Shown here: positions 15,385-22,645 of the stretch, in pieces
Layout of the letters: every line of letters begins with the position of its first letter
Numbering within the stretch: position 1 is the stretch's first letter
Source: Polyangiaceae bacterium
GTDB lineage: Bacteria; Myxococcota; Polyangia; Polyangiales; Polyangiaceae
DNA: 25,122 nt
Assembly (NCBI GenBank): GCA_025936205.1
Contig: JAICTU010000064.1
Location: forward strand, 1 to 25,122
Reading direction: 5' to 3'
Position numbers and translations under genes: made by a program
Notes under the pieces: generated by a model
Told to the model about the DNA's origin: nothing
Databases searched by the model: none
The model's input: only the letters and a program-made list of their open reading frames with translations

Positions 15385-15683
15385 TCTCTAGTACGACGTT
15401 TCAAACCGTTCAATGACATGAACTGCGCGACACGGCCGTGATCGGCCAGACGTTTTGTCCCGCTCATCTGCGGTTGGATGATTGCAGGGTGGGAGCGCAT
15501 TGCCGTGGCTGCGACCACCCCGCTGGATGTGGCAAGAATGTCCTGCAGCAGCTGCAGCCCGATGGGCACACCCCGCGCTGCTCGTTGGGCGCGCCGGATT
15601 GCCCGCGCCCTCTGCCTTCGCGCCGGCGAGCTGCTCGCGCTCGGCGACTTCCGGTACGGCGTGCGCCGAGCTCAGACCGAGAA
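15385..15683. other. Gene-poor stretch
   Basis: Roughly 300 bp upstream of a possible broken membrane gene. Several frames are open but their translations are Cys/Arg/Pro-rich and resemble no family I know. I see no RNA gene or repeat. Confidence 0.35.
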
Positions 15684-16122
15684 TTCCGGGAACGTTTCGA
15701 CCGCCGCCGGTCTTGGCTGGCGTTCGTGGCTTCTCTGGCGCGCTGGATCCCACCGTCACTCGCCACTCAGCTGGTGCACGCGGCCGCCTTCGCGGCGGTC
15801 GCCTGTATCACGTTGCAGCTTCGACCGCGCGCATGTGCTCGAGCCTGCTTTCGGTGTGGCGAGCACGGTGCTCGCCGCTGGTGCGCTCCAGCTCCTGTTG
15901 TGCCCGACGCTCCGGTGGCGCATTGGATCGGGGCAGATCCGCACGTGCGTGCTAATCTCGGTGGTATGTGCCTTTTCGCTCGCCTGGCTCGGCGCGCTGA
16001 CGGCCAGCCGCGGTCTCGAGTGCATGCCGACACGCCGCAAGCGCTCCGCGACCCCAACCAGGATGCCTGGGCACGTGCTCGGCGGGATTGCTGGCAGCGC
16101 CCCGGTTCGGCGGATGTCCTAG
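15684..16122 (+). pseudogene. Possible frameshifted small membrane protein
   Basis: One plus-strand frame (15684-15827) gives WLAFVASLARWIPP and LVHAAAFAAVACITLQL. From about 15820 the next frame continues with FGVASTVLAAGALQLLLCP and RTCVLISVVCAFSLAWLGAL, to a stop at 16120-16122. Joined, they would form a four-helix membrane protein with sensibly spaced helices; singly, each is half hydrophobic and half noise. I recognise no family. It could equally be chance in GC-rich DNA. Confidence 0.25.
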
Positions 16123-16148
16123 AGTCCGACTGAGGCCGAATCCATGCT

Positions 16149-16679
16149 TCAGCGCGGCTCGTAGCTGACGGGCGGCCGCACTGCCGGTGGCGTGGGGCCC
16201 GCCTGGCAAATCGCGGCGGCGAGGCACTCAGGTCGGCGGCGCGCAAGATCGGCCCCCGCGCAACTCTCGCCTTCGAGCTCATGCAAGCATGCGCTCAACC
16301 GGCCTTCGTCAACTCCTCGCGGACAAGCGATCGCGTTGAGCTCTCCCGACCACTCCGCCCTGCTGTGAAAGACGCAGTCCAGACGCCGGTCGAAGAGCTT
16401 GCTGGGACCAATGCGGTCGCAGCGTTGCGCGAGATCGCAGCGGCGCTGGGCGATGGCCTCGACGGCCGCAGAGGGGATGCCGATGCCGGGCTCGAGAGCG
16501 GTACGCTCCTCGATGGGTTCCGAGAGCAAGCTCTCCTGGTCTCGCCGCGCGCAGGCGCTCGCCAGCAGCGCGAGCAGCAGGGGTACCGCGGCGCGCTGGC
16601 TGAGCCACTCGCAAGGCGAGCATCTCGCCAGGCGCACAGGCGTTCTTGTCGCGAGATGGACGTTCACGGGTTGGAGCAA
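16149..16679 (-). CDS. Cys-rich lipoprotein, DUF6184-like
   Basis: Up to 176 aa. A signal core VPLLLALLASAC places the lipidated cysteine at residue 43. The mature part has eight cysteines (81, 87, 102, 119, 131, 140, 152, 158), with AIAQRRCDLAQRCDRIGPSK (75-94) as the most characteristic stretch. Spacing and motif match the DUF6184 lipoproteins annotated in myxobacteria, some near natural-product genes; none of those genes is seen here. The start is uncertain: TTG 16679 gives a long N-region, while GTG 16637 gives a more usual signal peptide of about 28 residues. It is probably anchored in the membrane with four disulfides. Function unknown. Confidence 0.65.
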   Translation of the reverse strand: MLQPVNVHLATRTPVRLARCSPCEWLSQRAAVPLLLALLASACARRDQESLLSEPIEERTALEPGIGIPSAAVEAIAQRRCDLAQRCDRIGPSKLFDRRLDCVFHSRAEWSGELNAIACPRGVDEGRLSACLHELEGESCAGADLARRRPECLAAAICQAGPTPPAVRPPVSYEPR

Positions 16680-17326
16680 GCAAATTCTCGGCCGCTGTCG
16701 TGAGCGGCGAATCGGTGCCCCTGATCCGCGGCCTCGGGCGAGTCTCTTGCCTCAGCGAGGCGAAGCGATGCGCACACCGCGCGTGCTCCGGCTACCCTGC
16801 TTCCATCCGCCCGGTCTTCGCTGGACGAGCGCTGCGGCTCCTGTACGCATCAGCGATCGCGGCGTTGTACGCGCGCGCGTATTCGGCTGCCGCGGGCCCC
16901 ACTCGCTGCCTCCGCCTGCGCGGCAGCCATCCTGAGCGTATTCGAGCTGACCGCCTTGCCACTGACGGGCACCACCCCGCCGCTGGGCCGCCAGCCGCGC
17001 AAGAGCAAGCCCATGCTGTTCGTGCACGCCCTGACGTTTGCTTGCGCTGCCGAGCTGTCGCAACAGCTCGTGGCCCGCGCCGGAACGCGCTCTCGGGCGC
17101 GCTCGAACGGGCCGAGCGCGATAGACGCTCAGCCACGCTCGGCCCGGGCCACATGCACCTCGATCAGCGCGCGCGAGTGCCGCGACGGTGCAGTCGCGGG
17201 CTGGCCCGTTGTACTCATAGACCCTGCGATGTGCCTGCAGGTGTAGGTTGAGGCCCGTCTGAAACGCTTCGACCAACCAGGTTCCCATCGGAGTCGTTCA
17301 CGGATGATAGGGCTTGCTGCAGGCCG
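16680..17326. other. 647-bp stretch without a convincing gene
   Basis: Open frames exist on both strands but their translations are Arg/Ala/Pro-rich. The only protein-like piece is a minus-strand start near 17288 (TWLVEAFQTGLNLHLQAHRR followed by VYEYNGPARDC). It soon degenerates into Arg-rich sequence; I cannot place it in a family. It may be the front of a degraded gene. Confidence 0.3.
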
Positions 17327-17638
17327 TCAATGGGGGACCGTGAGTACCACCGCATCTCCCACCGCCTGGATCAGACGCACCGGAATGTCGATGCTTCCAG
17401 TGCGAAATAGGCTTCGTTCGGCTCCGAGTCGATCCGCCACATCCTTGTGCAGCTTCGCCTGCACGGACACGACATGCCAGGAGGCGCTGTCGATGTTGAG
17501 AGTGGCGACCTTTCCGACCACGTTGCCTCCGGCCCCCACGATGGTCAGGCCCTTGATGCTCTCGAACGGCAACAATTCATTCGGGTCCTTTTTTCTTTTC
17601 TGCACCTTCGAATCCAGCGCAGGGGGTGGAGGCAGCAT
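17327..17638 (-). CDS. PRC-barrel domain protein
   Basis: A 103-aa protein with a single PRC-barrel: ELLPFESIKGLTIVGAGGNV (21-40), GKVATLNIDSASWHVVSVQA (42-61) and the final strand VGDAVVLTV (93-101). PRC-barrels are small beta-barrels found in photosynthetic reaction-centre H subunits, RimM and many stress-linked stand-alone proteins; here it is probably a cytosolic or membrane-associated adaptor. ATG 17638 has no clear ribosome site; a TTG start at residue 22 or 23, preceded by AAGGA, would give the common short PRC form, so the start is open. It is divergent from the lipoprotein at 17851. Confidence 0.75.
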   Translation of the reverse strand: MLPPPPALDSKVQKRKKDPNELLPFESIKGLTIVGAGGNVVGKVATLNIDSASWHVVSVQAKLHKDVADRLGAERSLFRTGSIDIPVRLIQAVGDAVVLTVPH

Positions 17639-17850
17639 GCCATCGCGTGAGGCGGTCCGACCCGATTTGTCTGACCTCAGTCGGTCCAGCAGGCACGCTG
17701 GCCGTAGCTCGCGGCGGCGTTTGGGCACGCTTCCTGCTTTATCGTGGCTCGAACGCGGTTCGACGCAGCGACAAAGGACGCGGGAGCTGCTCACCGTGCC
17801 CCCGAGCAAGCCCCCGTCGAGCCCGGCTACCAGGCAAGAAAAGGAACCCC

Positions 17851-18270
17851 ATGAAGCATCCGCTTATCGTACCTGCCGCACTCCTCGCCCTGGCCACGGC
17901 CTGTGGCGGCGGCACGCTCGTCCCGCTCGAGACCACACCACGAACGCCAGCGGCCATCGGAACCATCGACGTAGAGCGCGGCCCGAACAACAACACCGTC
18001 GGCAAGCTGCACGTGGAGCACCTTGCGCCACCCGCCGCGCTCCGGGGTGATCTGAGCACTTACGTTGCCTGGGTGAGGCCGATGGGCGCGGACGCCTGGC
18101 AAAACGTCGGACGCCTGCACGTCGGCGAGTCACGCGAAGGCACCCTCGAGCTCAAGGTGCCGCAACAGAGGTTCGAGCTGCTGGTTTCGGCGGAGGGCAG
18201 CGGTACCGTCTCCGAGCCGAGTAAGTTCGTCGTCCTTCGCGGTCAGGTTGATTCTCGAAACGCATCGTGA
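17851..18270 (+). CDS. Small lipoprotein, unrecognised family
   Basis: A 139-aa protein with AAAAGGAA 4 nt before the ATG, a good ribosome site. The signal peptide KHPLIVPAALLALATAC is followed by GGG, giving lipidation at Cys18. The mature part is rich in beta strands (IGTIDVERG, GKLHVEHLAPP, YVAWVRPMG, TLELKVPQQRFELLVSAEG) and could be an Ig- or transthyretin-like fold; this is inferred from pattern only. No cysteines follow the anchor. It probably faces the periplasm or surface. It is the first of three small plus-strand envelope genes. Confidence 0.7.
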   Translation: MKHPLIVPAALLALATACGGGTLVPLETTPRTPAAIGTIDVERGPNNNTVGKLHVEHLAPPAALRGDLSTYVAWVRPMGADAWQNVGRLHVGESREGTLELKVPQQRFELLVSAEGSGTVSEPSKFVVLRGQVDSRNAS

Positions 18271-18284
18271 GCTCCGATCGGAGC
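18271..18284. terminator. Palindrome directly after the lipoprotein stop
   Basis: GCTCCGATCGGAGC is a perfect 14-bp palindrome beginning at the base after the TGA. It may act as a short stem or an operator; no U-run follows, so intrinsic termination is unlikely to be strong. Confidence 0.3.
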
Positions 18285-18363
18285 AATCCGCCACCAGAGC
18301 GCGAGCGCTGCTCGATCCCTCACCCAGTTCTGGCGTTGGAACGCGCGATGCATACAGCTCATT

Positions 18364-18410
18364 ACCGGCGCCTGTGGCGCGGTCTTGATGCGCGGATTCC
18401 AGGCGCCGGT
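18364..18410 (+). promoter_or_regulatory. Strong hairpin in the leader of the BON gene
   Basis: ACCGGCGCCTG (18364-18374) and CAGGCGCCGGT (18400-18410) are perfect 11-bp arms separated by 25 nt. The stem ends a few bases before the AGGAGAAAGG ribosome site of the BON gene. A structured 5' leader that could gate translation or stabilise mRNA is the natural reading; an operator is the alternative. Confidence 0.5.
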
Positions 18411-18427
18411 TCTGAAAGGAGAAAGGT

Positions 18428-18934
18428 ATGTATTACCCGTGGACATGGTGGTGGCTCACTTGGATCCTCCCAATGGCACTCGTCGCGTGGGCGATGTTCA
18501 GCTGGAACGGCGGACGCTACGGCCGTCACCGGCGCTACAGAGACAGCGGCTATGGACCCTACGTACGTGACGAGTGGGACGATCACTGGCTCTGGCCTCG
18601 GCGCGGCTCGGCGAATGGATATCGCAATCGCGGGCCGTTGAACTACCAGCGATCGGACGCGCGCATCGCCGAGGATATCAATGACCGACTGCTCTTGGCG
18701 GACGACATCGATCCGAGCGCGATGGCGGTGCGAGTCGAGAACGGTGGGGTAACACTGTACGGTACGGTGGAGACGCGCTTCGAAAAGCGCATGGCGGAGC
18801 GAATCGCCGATTCCGTTGCAGGCGTCACGGACGTCGAGAACCAGCTCAAGATCGGCAGGCTCGATCACGTGAGCCAACCAAGAGCCAGCACGCCGTTGAG
18901 CAACAGTAGCGCCACGCCCGCTACTTCCCACTGA
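18428..18934 (+). CDS. Membrane-anchored BON-domain protein
   Basis: A 168-aa protein with an excellent AGGAGAAAGG ribosome site. A Trp-rich helix (residues 7-26, WWWLTWILPMALVAWAMFSW) anchors it, followed by a basic/Tyr-rich linker (28-70) and a BON domain (76-143). The domain has ARIAEDINDRLLL, the VTLYGTV turn (108-114) and AERIADSVAGVTDVENQL. BON domains bind phospholipid and occur in OsmY-type osmotic stress proteins, so a role in envelope stability is likely. No secretion signal is cleaved, so the domain's side of the membrane is uncertain. The C-terminal tail (145-168) is Ser/Thr-rich. The leader hairpin at 18364-18410 probably affects expression. Confidence 0.82.
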   Translation: MYYPWTWWWLTWILPMALVAWAMFSWNGGRYGRHRRYRDSGYGPYVRDEWDDHWLWPRRGSANGYRNRGPLNYQRSDARIAEDINDRLLLADDIDPSAMAVRVENGGVTLYGTVETRFEKRMAERIADSVAGVTDVENQLKIGRLDHVSQPRASTPLSNSSATPATSH

Positions 18935-18958
18935 ATCGACATTCCAGCGGCGGTCCGA

Positions 18959-18977
18959 CCGTCCAACCCCTGGACGG
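18959..18977 (+). terminator. Stem-loop after the BON gene
   Basis: CCGTCCA (18959-18965), loop ACCCC, TGGACGG (18971-18977). It begins 25 nt after the BON stop, and an outer GGCGG...CCGCC pair could extend it. No U-run follows. It could be a terminator or part of the next gene's leader. Confidence 0.35.
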
Positions 18978-19004
18978 AGCCATTCCGCCGATTTGGAGAG
19001 GCAC

Positions 19005-19532
19005 ATGGAGTTACTGCAGATCAGTGTGCGCGGCGCAACAGGCCTGGCAGCACGCGGGTTTTGGCTGCCGGCGCTGGTGTGCTGCGCCTGCGCGGCGCGG
19101 CCCGATGTGGCATCACATGTGGTCGTGCCGCCGTCCGCCGGCTCAGCATCGAGTTACACCGTACCGGGTGCCGCGCAGCGCCCCGCGCCGAGCGATTGCC
19201 CGATGTCGGTGGAAGGGGCGGACGTCGTTTATGTGCCGCTCGAGTACGGCGGCGCGCTCGTATTCACATCGTCGCTGGCCTCTCCGGCGGTCTTGCGCAG
19301 AGCGGTGCGACGCTTCGTACAGGCCTGCAACTCGGGGGCCGTCCGGCCCTCACCGGCAGGTATTCCGACCAGCATTCGCTACGCGGATGCGATTGCAGGC
19401 GCGAGGGTGGAAGTACGCACTGAAGCCGCCAGCCAACTTGCTCCGCTGGAGCGCTACCTGCGCTGGCTCGCGTTCGACATGCGCGAGCATCGCACGTGCG
19501 ACGCGGCAGCGGCGCGCCGGGACGCAGGCTGA
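19005..19532 (+). CDS. Exported or lipidated protein, unrecognised family
   Basis: A 175-aa protein; the start is set by GGAGAGG ending 3 nt before the ATG at 19005 (core GGAG about 6 nt away), rather than the TTG 12 nt upstream. A hydrophobic segment GFWLPALVCCACA (18-30) with clustered cysteines looks like a signal peptide, possibly a lipoprotein type. A Ser/Pro/Val linker (35-60) precedes a compact domain: VVYVPLEYGGALVFTSSL, VLRRAVRRFVQACN and YADAIAGARVEVRTEA, ending in RYLRWLAFDMREHRTC. I do not recognise the family. The arrangement with neighbours suggests another envelope component. Confidence 0.6.
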   Translation: MELLQISVRGATGLAARGFWLPALVCCACAARPDVASHVVVPPSAGSASSYTVPGAAQRPAPSDCPMSVEGADVVYVPLEYGGALVFTSSLASPAVLRRAVRRFVQACNSGAVRPSPAGIPTSIRYADAIAGARVEVRTEAASQLAPLERYLRWLAFDMREHRTCDAAAARRDAG

Positions 19533-19708
19533 TGCAGCGTCGTTCGCAGCGGGATGAATCGGTACGCGCAGGGTTTCGGCAACATCGCACAGGGAAACAA
19601 CTCGCGGCGGGAAGTACGGACGCGAATGCCTGCTCCGCGACTGAGCAGATCTCGGTGGAAGCTCTGCAGGTTCCTCGATGGGGCATCGCCATCGGGGAAC
19701 GTTGTTGC

Positions 19709-19863
19709 TCAGGTGGAGGGAGCCGCCGCATTCGGCACCAACGAAAACCCGATGACAAGTACTGCCACGATCACGCCGTCCAGCTCGTTGCGGCGCAAGC
19801 GCGCGGGAGCACGAGCGTGCTGACGAACAACCAGAGCGCGAGCACTGAATTGGCCCGGCGCAT
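19709..19863 (-). pseudogene. Frameshifted SPW-repeat membrane protein (half-length)
   Basis: From an ATG at 19863 on the minus strand the frame gives RRANSVLALWLFVSTLVLP. After a shift near 19790-19797 the adjacent frame gives NELDGVIVAVLVIGFSLVP and stops at 19709. Together they match one SPW repeat as in the gene at 7939 (GNVLLGLWLFSSSLLWP). The first frame instead runs into a stop after TSWTA. Only one repeat is present. It is a remnant or carries a one-base error. Confidence 0.6.
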
Positions 19864-19915
19864 CGGGCCCCGCAATCCCGATGAGTGCCGCTGACCATCA
19901 GGGGCCGCCGCGCGG

Positions 19916-20548
19916 TCAGCGGCACGCTGTGGTCTGGTGCGATGCTCCCGGCGACGTCGCATGAATCTCGACGCGGCGGTCGAGGCCCCAGCTCTCGGGG
20001 CCACTGCCCAGATGGCAGCTTTCGCCCTGTGATTCGACGATGACGAGCCCAGCCGGCACGCCCCGGCGCACCAGATAGCGCTTCACGGCCGCGGCACGGG
20101 CCAGCGCCAGCCGGCGATTGTACTCGGCACTGCCGCGCGGATCGCTGTAACCGATCACGTGTAACGCCTGGTCCCCAAGGAGGCCTGCCTGCTGGCAAGC
20201 GAGCACGCCATCCAGGATCTGCTCTCCACGAGGAAACAAGTTGAACTCTTCCGGTGCGAAGTGAATCGCCTCTACGGCCGTATCGGGCAGCTTGCAGAGT
20301 GCCCCCTCTCCCGTGGCAGCAACCGCGGGCGAGCGCTCCGCGGGCTGCTCTCTGGCGCCTGGAGCCGCCGGTGGGAGGTCGCGTGCCCCCGTTGTGGCGG
20401 GCGCAGCAGATGCTGGCTCGAGATCAATCCCGACGGTAGCCGGCGGCGGCACTCGCCCCCCACAGCCCGTAGCTGCCAGCACTGAAACGGCACGCAGCCA
20501 CCGGCAAGCCGCAGAGCTCCCCGTTGGCGCAGGGCCCCGTGAGGTCAC
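19916..20548 (-). CDS. OmpA-family (Pal-like) lipoprotein
   Basis: A 210-aa protein starting at GTG 20548, with GGAG 8 nt upstream. The signal sequence RWLRAVSVLAATGC gives lipidation at Cys29, followed by a Pro/Ala-rich linker (33-80). Residues 90-200 form an OmpA-C domain: AVEAIHFAPEEFNLFPRGEQ, HVIGYSDPRGSAEYNRRLAL with the conserved R of the peptidoglycan-binding loop, and LDRRVEI near the end. It likely sits in the outer membrane and binds diaminopimelate of peptidoglycan, tethering the two. The Pal consensus TD.RG is here SDPRG. Its start overlaps a small upstream frame by 4 nt (GTGA), suggesting coupling. It stands apart from tol genes. Confidence 0.87.
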   Translation of the reverse strand: MTSRGPAPTGSSAACRWLRAVSVLAATGCGGRVPPPATVGIDLEPASAAPATTGARDLPPAAPGAREQPAERSPAVAATGEGALCKLPDTAVEAIHFAPEEFNLFPRGEQILDGVLACQQAGLLGDQALHVIGYSDPRGSAEYNRRLALARAAAVKRYLVRRGVPAGLVIVESQGESCHLGSGPESWGLDRRVEIHATSPGASHQTTACR

Positions 20549-20763
20549 GATGGGTTCTCCAGGACAAGGAACAGGGAACGTTCACCGCGCGGGACGCGCA
20601 ACAGGTGTCCGCCTTGGCGTTTCGAGCGCAGACTTTGCAAGGCGGCATCTGCTCGCGACACGGATTTGCGATCGGATCCCGACGCATTGGAATGAGCTCG
20701 CCACGCCCAGCCCAGCGCGAGCACGCAAGCGCCGGCCCGAGTCATTCTGTTGGCAATGTCCAT
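20545..20763 (-). CDS. Possible small exported protein coupled to the OmpA-like gene
   Basis: A 72-codon frame whose TGA overlaps the GTG of the OmpA-like gene (GTGA). Its N-terminus, MTRAGACVLALGWAWRAHSN (from residue 7), looks like a signal peptide, followed by a basic Ser/Arg-rich stretch. There is no strong ribosome site and no family match, so it may be chance; the overlap is the main support. Another frame here is Cys-rich and I rejected it. Confidence 0.3.
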   Translation of the reverse strand: MDIANRMTRAGACVLALGWAWRAHSNASGSDRKSVSRADAALQSLRSKRQGGHLLRVPRGERSLFLVLENPS

Positions 20764-21464
20764 GCCTCGAGCATGCATCACATATGCCAGAAGAATGGCT
20801 CCTCCGTTGACACTTACGACAACCCGATCACAGCAGCGGAGCTCCGCAACGGCAAGGCCAAGGCGGTCGAGCAGCCCTGGGGCCCGAACTCTTCGATCAC
20901 GCCAACTGTCGATCGAGAACACGCGGCCCGCACGGAGCTCACGAGGACGCGCTGCAGCTCCGAGCTCCTTGACACGATCAAGGCCGCCATCAATGCAGGA
21001 ACTCGGCGCTGCAGCGCCGTGTACGCCGGGCATCAGAGCAAGCGTGATGCCACGGGCTCGCAGCAGCGGACAGTTCGGCTGCCGCGATCATCCAAGCAGC
21101 GGGCCCGTTCGCCCGTGCCCGGCGATTTTGGGCTCGCCGCCGCGCGGCGTGCAGCGACGCCAGGAGGGACATCCTGGCGTCTTCCCGCGCGGAGGAGCGC
21201 CGAGCTCTCCCCGGGGCCACTCCGAGTCCAGCAGCACCGCCCGCGGCCGCGCCCTTGCGGCACCAGCGTTGCCCGCGCCGCTGCCGCCCGCGCCGCAGCC
21301 TGATCTTGCGGCGCATGGATTGGCGCCGAAGACCACTGTGCGTACCGAATGCCATTCAGAGAGCCCAGAGTGCTGCACGAGAGATCGCCCATGTCCACGT
21401 CCGGCCGAGTCCGAGAGCTGAATGCAGGTCGAAGCCGCGCCGCCCTGACCCCGGGGCTCAGCGC
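20764..21464. other. 700-bp stretch without a convincing gene
   Basis: Both strands have open frames in several phases, but all translate to Arg/Ala/Gly/Pro-rich sequence without recognisable motifs. I find no tRNA, repeat array or obvious terminator. It separates the OmpA-like gene from the PPC/BON pair. Confidence 0.4.
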
Positions 21465-21917
21465 TCAGCGCCGCTGGTCACGAGCCGCGATCAGCGGCAG
21501 ACCAACGTCTGGGTCGAGCGCCTTGCAAAGGTACTCGGGCCACTCGGAGAGCACGACCTCGAGAGTGGGCCAGACACGAGCCTCGAGCAAGTGACCGCCT
21601 CGGGTAGTGCCATCCGCGAGGCCCAACACCACGTGGACGTGCACGGCGGGTTCGGTTCCGGTGTGCGCGATGTCGCCCAGGAACGAGAGTACCTCGACTT
21701 GCTGATCGACGGTATTTCGGCGATAGCTGCGCGCGGTACGGTCGAAGTAACCAAGCACGGCCTGCTCGAATGCCCCCACGGCAGTCAGCTGGCTGCCCCG
21801 AAGCTGCTCCCGTCTTGCAAATTCATTCAGCAGCGGCAAAGGGTCCTCGCCCTTGTCGAAGGCGCGCACAAATGTACGCCGATGCCCTTCAGCGCGATGA
21901 ACCAGGTGGGCTTTCAT
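21465..21917 (-). CDS. PPC/DUF296-domain protein
   Basis: A 150-aa protein; ATG 21917 follows the BON lipoprotein stop by one base. The PPC (DUF296) fold is shown by LNEFARREQLRGSQLTAVGA (30-49), VEVLSFLGDIAH (74-85), VHVHVVLGLADG (92-103) and GGHLLEARVWPTLEVVL (107-123). His93, His95 and His109 are the conserved metal-site histidines of the prokaryotic family, which forms trimers; plant relatives are AT-hook DNA-binding proteins. The bacterial function is unproven. Coupling with a BON lipoprotein is unusual and hints at a joint envelope/stress role, although this protein has no export signal. Confidence 0.85.
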   Translation of the reverse strand: MKAHLVHRAEGHRRTFVRAFDKGEDPLPLLNEFARREQLRGSQLTAVGAFEQAVLGYFDRTARSYRRNTVDQQVEVLSFLGDIAHTGTEPAVHVHVVLGLADGTTRGGHLLEARVWPTLEVVLSEWPEYLCKALDPDVGLPLIAARDQRR

Positions 21918-21918
21918 G

Positions 21919-22485
21919 TCAGCCCGAATTGCAAGCCCCATTCCAGCGGCTCTCACCCAGACCGAGCGGCGGCGGTGACGCCCAGCCCACAACGCCCATC
22001 CCCAGTTGATCATCGACGGCACGCGCAGCGGCCCTGTGCGCCGCGTCGAGGACTGCCCGGCGCTGAGCGGGACTCGCCACCCAACCACGAAGCATCGCGA
22101 CCTGATCCTTCACGGCCACCGAGATCCGCGAGCTGTCGATATTCGGGTTCCACCACAGAGAGCGCTCGATTGCGTGCTCGATGAGCCGATCGTCGCGCGC
22201 ACCCGCCGGTGTCGACTCCAGCTCATCCGCAAGCTGTGGCACACCGCCGGTGGCATTGCGGATCACATCCACAATCAATTGCGCCTCCAGCGCGATGACG
22301 GCGTCGATCGTCGATCCGACCAGGACCGTCTCCGGTGCGGGCTGCCGCGGCTGCCTCGCCTCACCGGCGCGGATCCGTTCCTGGATTTCATAGCGCGGCG
22401 GGGGCAGCGGCGGCTGGAAGCTCGGCATCCGCGGTCCACAACTGGCGAGTGCTGCCGTGACGCTGATGAAAAATGCAGAGCGCAT
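21919..22485 (-). CDS. BON-domain lipoprotein
   Basis: A 188-aa protein starting at ATG 22485, behind GAGGAAGAAAG. The signal peptide RSAFFISVTAALASC gives lipidation at Cys16. A Pro-rich linker (20-55) leads to a helical part (57-90, STIDAVIALEAQLIVDVIRN) and a BON domain (99-162: DDRLIEHAIERSL, RISVAVKDQVAMLRGWVASP, AVLDAAHRAAARAVDDQL). It is probably in the outer membrane or periplasm, binding lipid, like OsmY/DolP-type proteins. It is the first gene of a two-gene operon with the PPC protein (one-base spacing) and divergent from the FAD monooxygenase. Confidence 0.8.
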   Translation of the reverse strand: MRSAFFISVTAALASCGPRMPSFQPPLPPPRYEIQERIRAGEARQPRQPAPETVLVGSTIDAVIALEAQLIVDVIRNATGGVPQLADELESTPAGARDDRLIEHAIERSLWWNPNIDSSRISVAVKDQVAMLRGWVASPAQRRAVLDAAHRAAARAVDDQLGMGVVGWASPPPLGLGESRWNGACNSG

Positions 22486-22583
22486 GCTTTCTTCCTCGGA
22501 CAAAGCCCCTGCCGTCGTGCCTGCAATGCATGTGCCCGCCGGCCACTTGTGATCACCATGCGGCGTGCCAGCATCATGTCGGT

Positions 22584-22603
22584 GAGCGACGCACGGGTCG
22601 CTC
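22584..22603. promoter_or_regulatory. Inverted repeat in the BON/monooxygenase divergent promoter
   Basis: GAGCGAC (22584-22590) and GTCGCTC (22597-22603) are perfect 7-bp arms around GCACGG, roughly midway in the 160-bp gap between the two divergent starts. A regulator binding here could control both units. No regulator gene is adjacent. Confidence 0.4.
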
Positions 22604-22645
22604 CGGATCTGGTGGAAACGCTCTGATTGTCGTACCAATTAGTTG

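Noticed and set aside
19350..20198. 282-codon minus-strand frame spanning 19350-20198
   Set aside because: Overlaps the OmpA-like gene out of phase and runs antisense to the gene at 19005; composition is that of GC-rich noise.
20424..20687. Cys-rich minus-strand frame with CC and CxxC pairs
   Set aside because: It overlaps the start of the OmpA-like lipoprotein in another phase and its cysteines continue into that overlap, so the pattern is likely a by-product of codon usage.
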